DNA of 5,976 nucleotides from Candidatus Roizmanbacteria bacterium (GTDB taxonomy: Bacteria; Patescibacteriota; Microgenomatia; UBA1406; GWC2-37-13): positions 1-5,976 of the forward strand of contig JACPMD010000015.1 of NCBI GenBank assembly GCA_016186235.1, read 5' to 3'. A program made the translations under genes and the position numbers. Below are positions 4,869 through 5,976 of this stretch, piece after piece; positions within the stretch are counted from its first letter, which is position 1; each line of letters starts with the position of its first letter. Below the pieces are notes generated by a model. It was not told where the DNA came from. It made no database searches and worked only from the letters and a program-made list of their open reading frames with translations.

Positions 4869-4877
4869 GTAGCAAAT

Positions 4878-5237
4878 TTATGACAACTTTTTTCGCGAGT
4901 TATACTCCTTTAGCCTTTCTAAGGCTACTTTAATTTCTTTCTTATCAGTTTTTTGCTTTTTCTTTTTAAACGCGTGTAAGAGGAGAAAACTTTGTTTTTC
5001 TTTTGTTATGTAGAAAATACGAAGACTGTCAGAACCAAGAATACGCAATTCCCAGAGAGGAATTTCAATAAGTTTCTTTGCGTGAGGTAGTCCAACTTTG
5101 ATACCGAATTCTTCTAATAATTCGAGCGTTCTTGTCACTTTGGACCTTGCTTTTTCTTCAAGAGAATTTATAAACTCTTCTACTGGTTTGCTACCAACGG
5201 AAGATTCATAGTATTCTATATGCCATTTAATTTGCAT
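4878..5237 (-). CDS. higB: HigB/RelE-superfamily toxin (phage Gp49-like)
   Basis: This 119-residue protein shows the Gp49-like HigB pattern. It has an N-terminal strand (IKWHIEYY), a helix pair (SKPVEEFINSL, then a helix from 28 to 44), and HAKKLIEIPLWELRI (52-66) with W62-E63-L64-R65. The core strands follow: LRIFYI (72-77) and LLLHAFKKK (85-93), then QKT (95-97) and a C-terminal helix (EIKVALERLKEY). R65, R73, H88 and K91 are the kind of basic residues used for ribosome-dependent mRNA cleavage. The start ATG is at 5237-5235. A GGAG lies 7 nt upstream, but it falls between the -10 box and the predicted start of transcription, so it may not be in the mRNA. The antitoxin follows after 45 nt. 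The frame is intact and length normal. Confidence 0.9.
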   Translation of the reverse strand: MQIKWHIEYYESSVGSKPVEEFINSLEEKARSKVTRTLELLEEFGIKVGLPHAKKLIEIPLWELRILGSDSLRIFYITKEKQSFLLLHAFKKKKQKTDKKEIKVALERLKEYNSRKKLS

Positions 5238-5248
5238 ATATTTACTCC

Positions 5249-5288
5249 AATTATATCAATCACATTGGTTAGAACGACTGATATAATT
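5249..5288. promoter_or_regulatory. Mirrored divergent promoters between higB and VOC copy 2
   Basis: AATTATATCA (5249-5258) and TGATATAATT (5279-5288) are perfect 10-bp inverted repeats with a 20-bp centre. Each arm reads as an ideal extended -10 box (TGATATAAT), leftward for the toxin and rightward for the VOC gene. The rightward box ends 6 nt before the VOC ATG (5294). The leftward one ends 12 nt before the toxin ATG. No clear -35 is visible for either, but extended -10 boxes need none. A repressor bound in the 20-bp centre would control both genes. Confidence 0.55.
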
Positions 5289-5293
5289 TCTTT

Positions 5294-5683
5294 ATGTATC
5301 CTCTCACAAAAACGATACAGTTCCGCTTTAAAATGTATCCAAAAGATTTCTACAAAGTAAGAGAGTTTTATGAAAAAGTGTTAGGCTATCCAATAGTCGA
5401 TAGCTGGGACACACCGGATGATAAAGGAGTCATGTTTAATACCGAAGCAGCAATAATTGAGGTGATGACTCCTCGGAAAAATTTTGTTCCTCCCATTCAA
5501 GGAGTCTGACTATCTCTCATGGTTAAAGACGTATGGGCTTTGTGGGAAAAGCTAAAAGATAATCCTAATATTCAAAAACCATTAAGTTCTTCTCCCAGCG
5601 AATGGGGAGATGTAGGATTTCGGATTGCAGATCCAGAAGGTTTTCAGATAACATTTTTTATACCAAATTCGCAAAAACCATAG
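5294..5683 (+). pseudogene. VOC (glyoxalase/bleomycin-resistance fold) gene, copy 2, with in-frame TGA
   Basis: The frame runs 129 sense or stop-interrupted codons to TAG at 5681. TGA at codon 72 (5507-5509) divides it. The first part (MYPLTKTIQFRFKMYPKDFY, a helix VREFYEKVLG, then VMFNTEAAIIEVMTP) is one beta-alpha-beta-beta-beta module. The second (LSLMVKDVWALWEKL, then GDVGFRIADPEGFQITFF) is the other. In copy 1 the aligned codon is AGT (Ser). The frame is preserved on both sides and residues are conserved, so the TGA is recent, a base-calling error, or tolerated. An ATG at 5519 in frame could restart the second module. VOC proteins bind metals or small molecules, some conferring antibiotic resistance; the substrate here is unknown. 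Divergent to higB and 9 nt before a transporter gene. Confidence 0.75.
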
Positions 5684-5692
5684 AGATTTTTT

Positions 5693-5976
5693 ATGACGTG
5701 GCAACTATTTTTAGGACTAAGCATTTCTGCTGAGGTAGCGGGAAGATTAATTCAAAGAGTAATACTTCGTGATGATAAAAGTGATCCTGTTGCTTATGCC
5801 ATTGTTTTTCAGCTGCTTGGCGGTACTGTAATTGGAATATACGCTCTTCTTACCGGTTTCACCCTTCCCAATCTTCAGCCTATTTCACTCAATCTTGTCT
5901 TAATGCCCATACTTTTTGGCTCTGCAAATATTTTTATTTTCAAATCTTTACAGCTTACCGAAGCGTCTATTTTTAC
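5693..5976 (+). CDS. EamA/DMT-family transporter, 5' part only
   Basis: The ATG at 5693 opens a frame that runs 94 codons off the right edge. The protein starts MTWQLFLGLSISAEVAGRLI. It has hydrophobic helices at about residues 1-20 (broken by E14), 33-56 (VAYAIVFQLLGGTVIGIYAL and on) and 66-83. In addition, ending SLQLTEASIF, it shows the loop that in drug/metabolite transporters precedes the next helix. The charged linker QRVILRDDKSDP between helices 1 and 2 is like that of EamA proteins I recall from CPR genomes. Such carriers move metabolites or drugs across the inner membrane; the substrate is unknown. It follows VOC copy 2 by 9 nt, so it may share that promoter. The C-terminal half, normally a repeat of the first, is outside the window. 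Confidence 0.75.
   Translation, partial: MTWQLFLGLSISAEVAGRLIQRVILRDDKSDPVAYAIVFQLLGGTVIGIYALLTGFTLPNLQPISLNLVLMPILFGSANIFIFKSLQLTEASIF

Noticed and set aside
5507..5509. TGA read as glycine (genetic code 25, as in Gracilibacteria/SR1)
   Set aside because: TGA ends vapB, brnT and VOC copy 1, each in a normal overlap with the next gene. The 324-codon reductase contains no in-frame TGA and uses GGN for its many glycines. A recoded genome would show TGA inside long genes.
5507..5560. Selenocysteine insertion at the VOC copy 2 TGA
   Set aside because: The aligned residue in copy 1 is Ser (AGT), not Cys. The position is a linker and not an active site, and no convincing hairpin follows the TGA.

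Overview
The window is AT-rich and densely packed, with short gaps, many overlaps or near-overlaps, few Shine-Dalgarno sites and many short unnamed membrane proteins. That style, the EamA-type transporter at the right edge and two intergenic palindrome-like elements suggest a Candidate Phyla Radiation (Patescibacteria, perhaps Microgenomates-like) genome. This is an inference from style and remembered families, not a database result. TGA is used as an ordinary stop in three overlapping gene pairs, so the standard bacterial code fits.

Layout. A membrane protein gene runs off the left edge on the minus strand (1-258). Divergent to it is a plus-strand run: vapB-vapC (385-1030, 20-nt overlap), a 67-residue winged-helix-like protein, a 173-residue protein with one membrane anchor, a 72-residue two-helix membrane protein, and the first 17 codons of a dihydrofolate-reductase-family gene (2024-2074). 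That gene is cut exactly where a minus-strand brnT-brnA toxin-antitoxin pair begins (2076-2565). Divergent from brnT is a VOC/glyoxalase-fold gene inactivated by a 59-bp deletion (2639-2972). Its last codons overlap a small HExxH membrane-associated protein (2969-3343). An intact aldo/keto reductase follows (3465-4439). Convergent to it is a third toxin-antitoxin pair, of HigB-HigA/RelE-XRE type (minus, 4560-5237). Divergent from that toxin is a second VOC paralogue (5294-5683) with an in-frame TGA, followed by the start of an EamA/DMT transporter cut by the window edge.

Taken together, this looks like an accessory island. It holds three unrelated type II toxin-antitoxin modules in under 5 kb, each next to broken, duplicated or unnamed genes. 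Two of the modules sit divergently head-to-head with VOC paralogues, and both paralogues carry disabling lesions at different sites. The only clearly metabolic intact gene is the aldo/keto reductase. Several genes show a -10 box only 6-8 nt before the ATG, which suggests leaderless transcripts. The vapB promoter carries three GTAATAC repeats at exact 20-bp spacing plus a 13-bp palindrome over the start codon, a likely autoregulatory operator. The most original material is the three-gene cargo behind vapBC and the repeated VOC/toxin-antitoxin arrangement. No complete new system can be proven from sequence alone.
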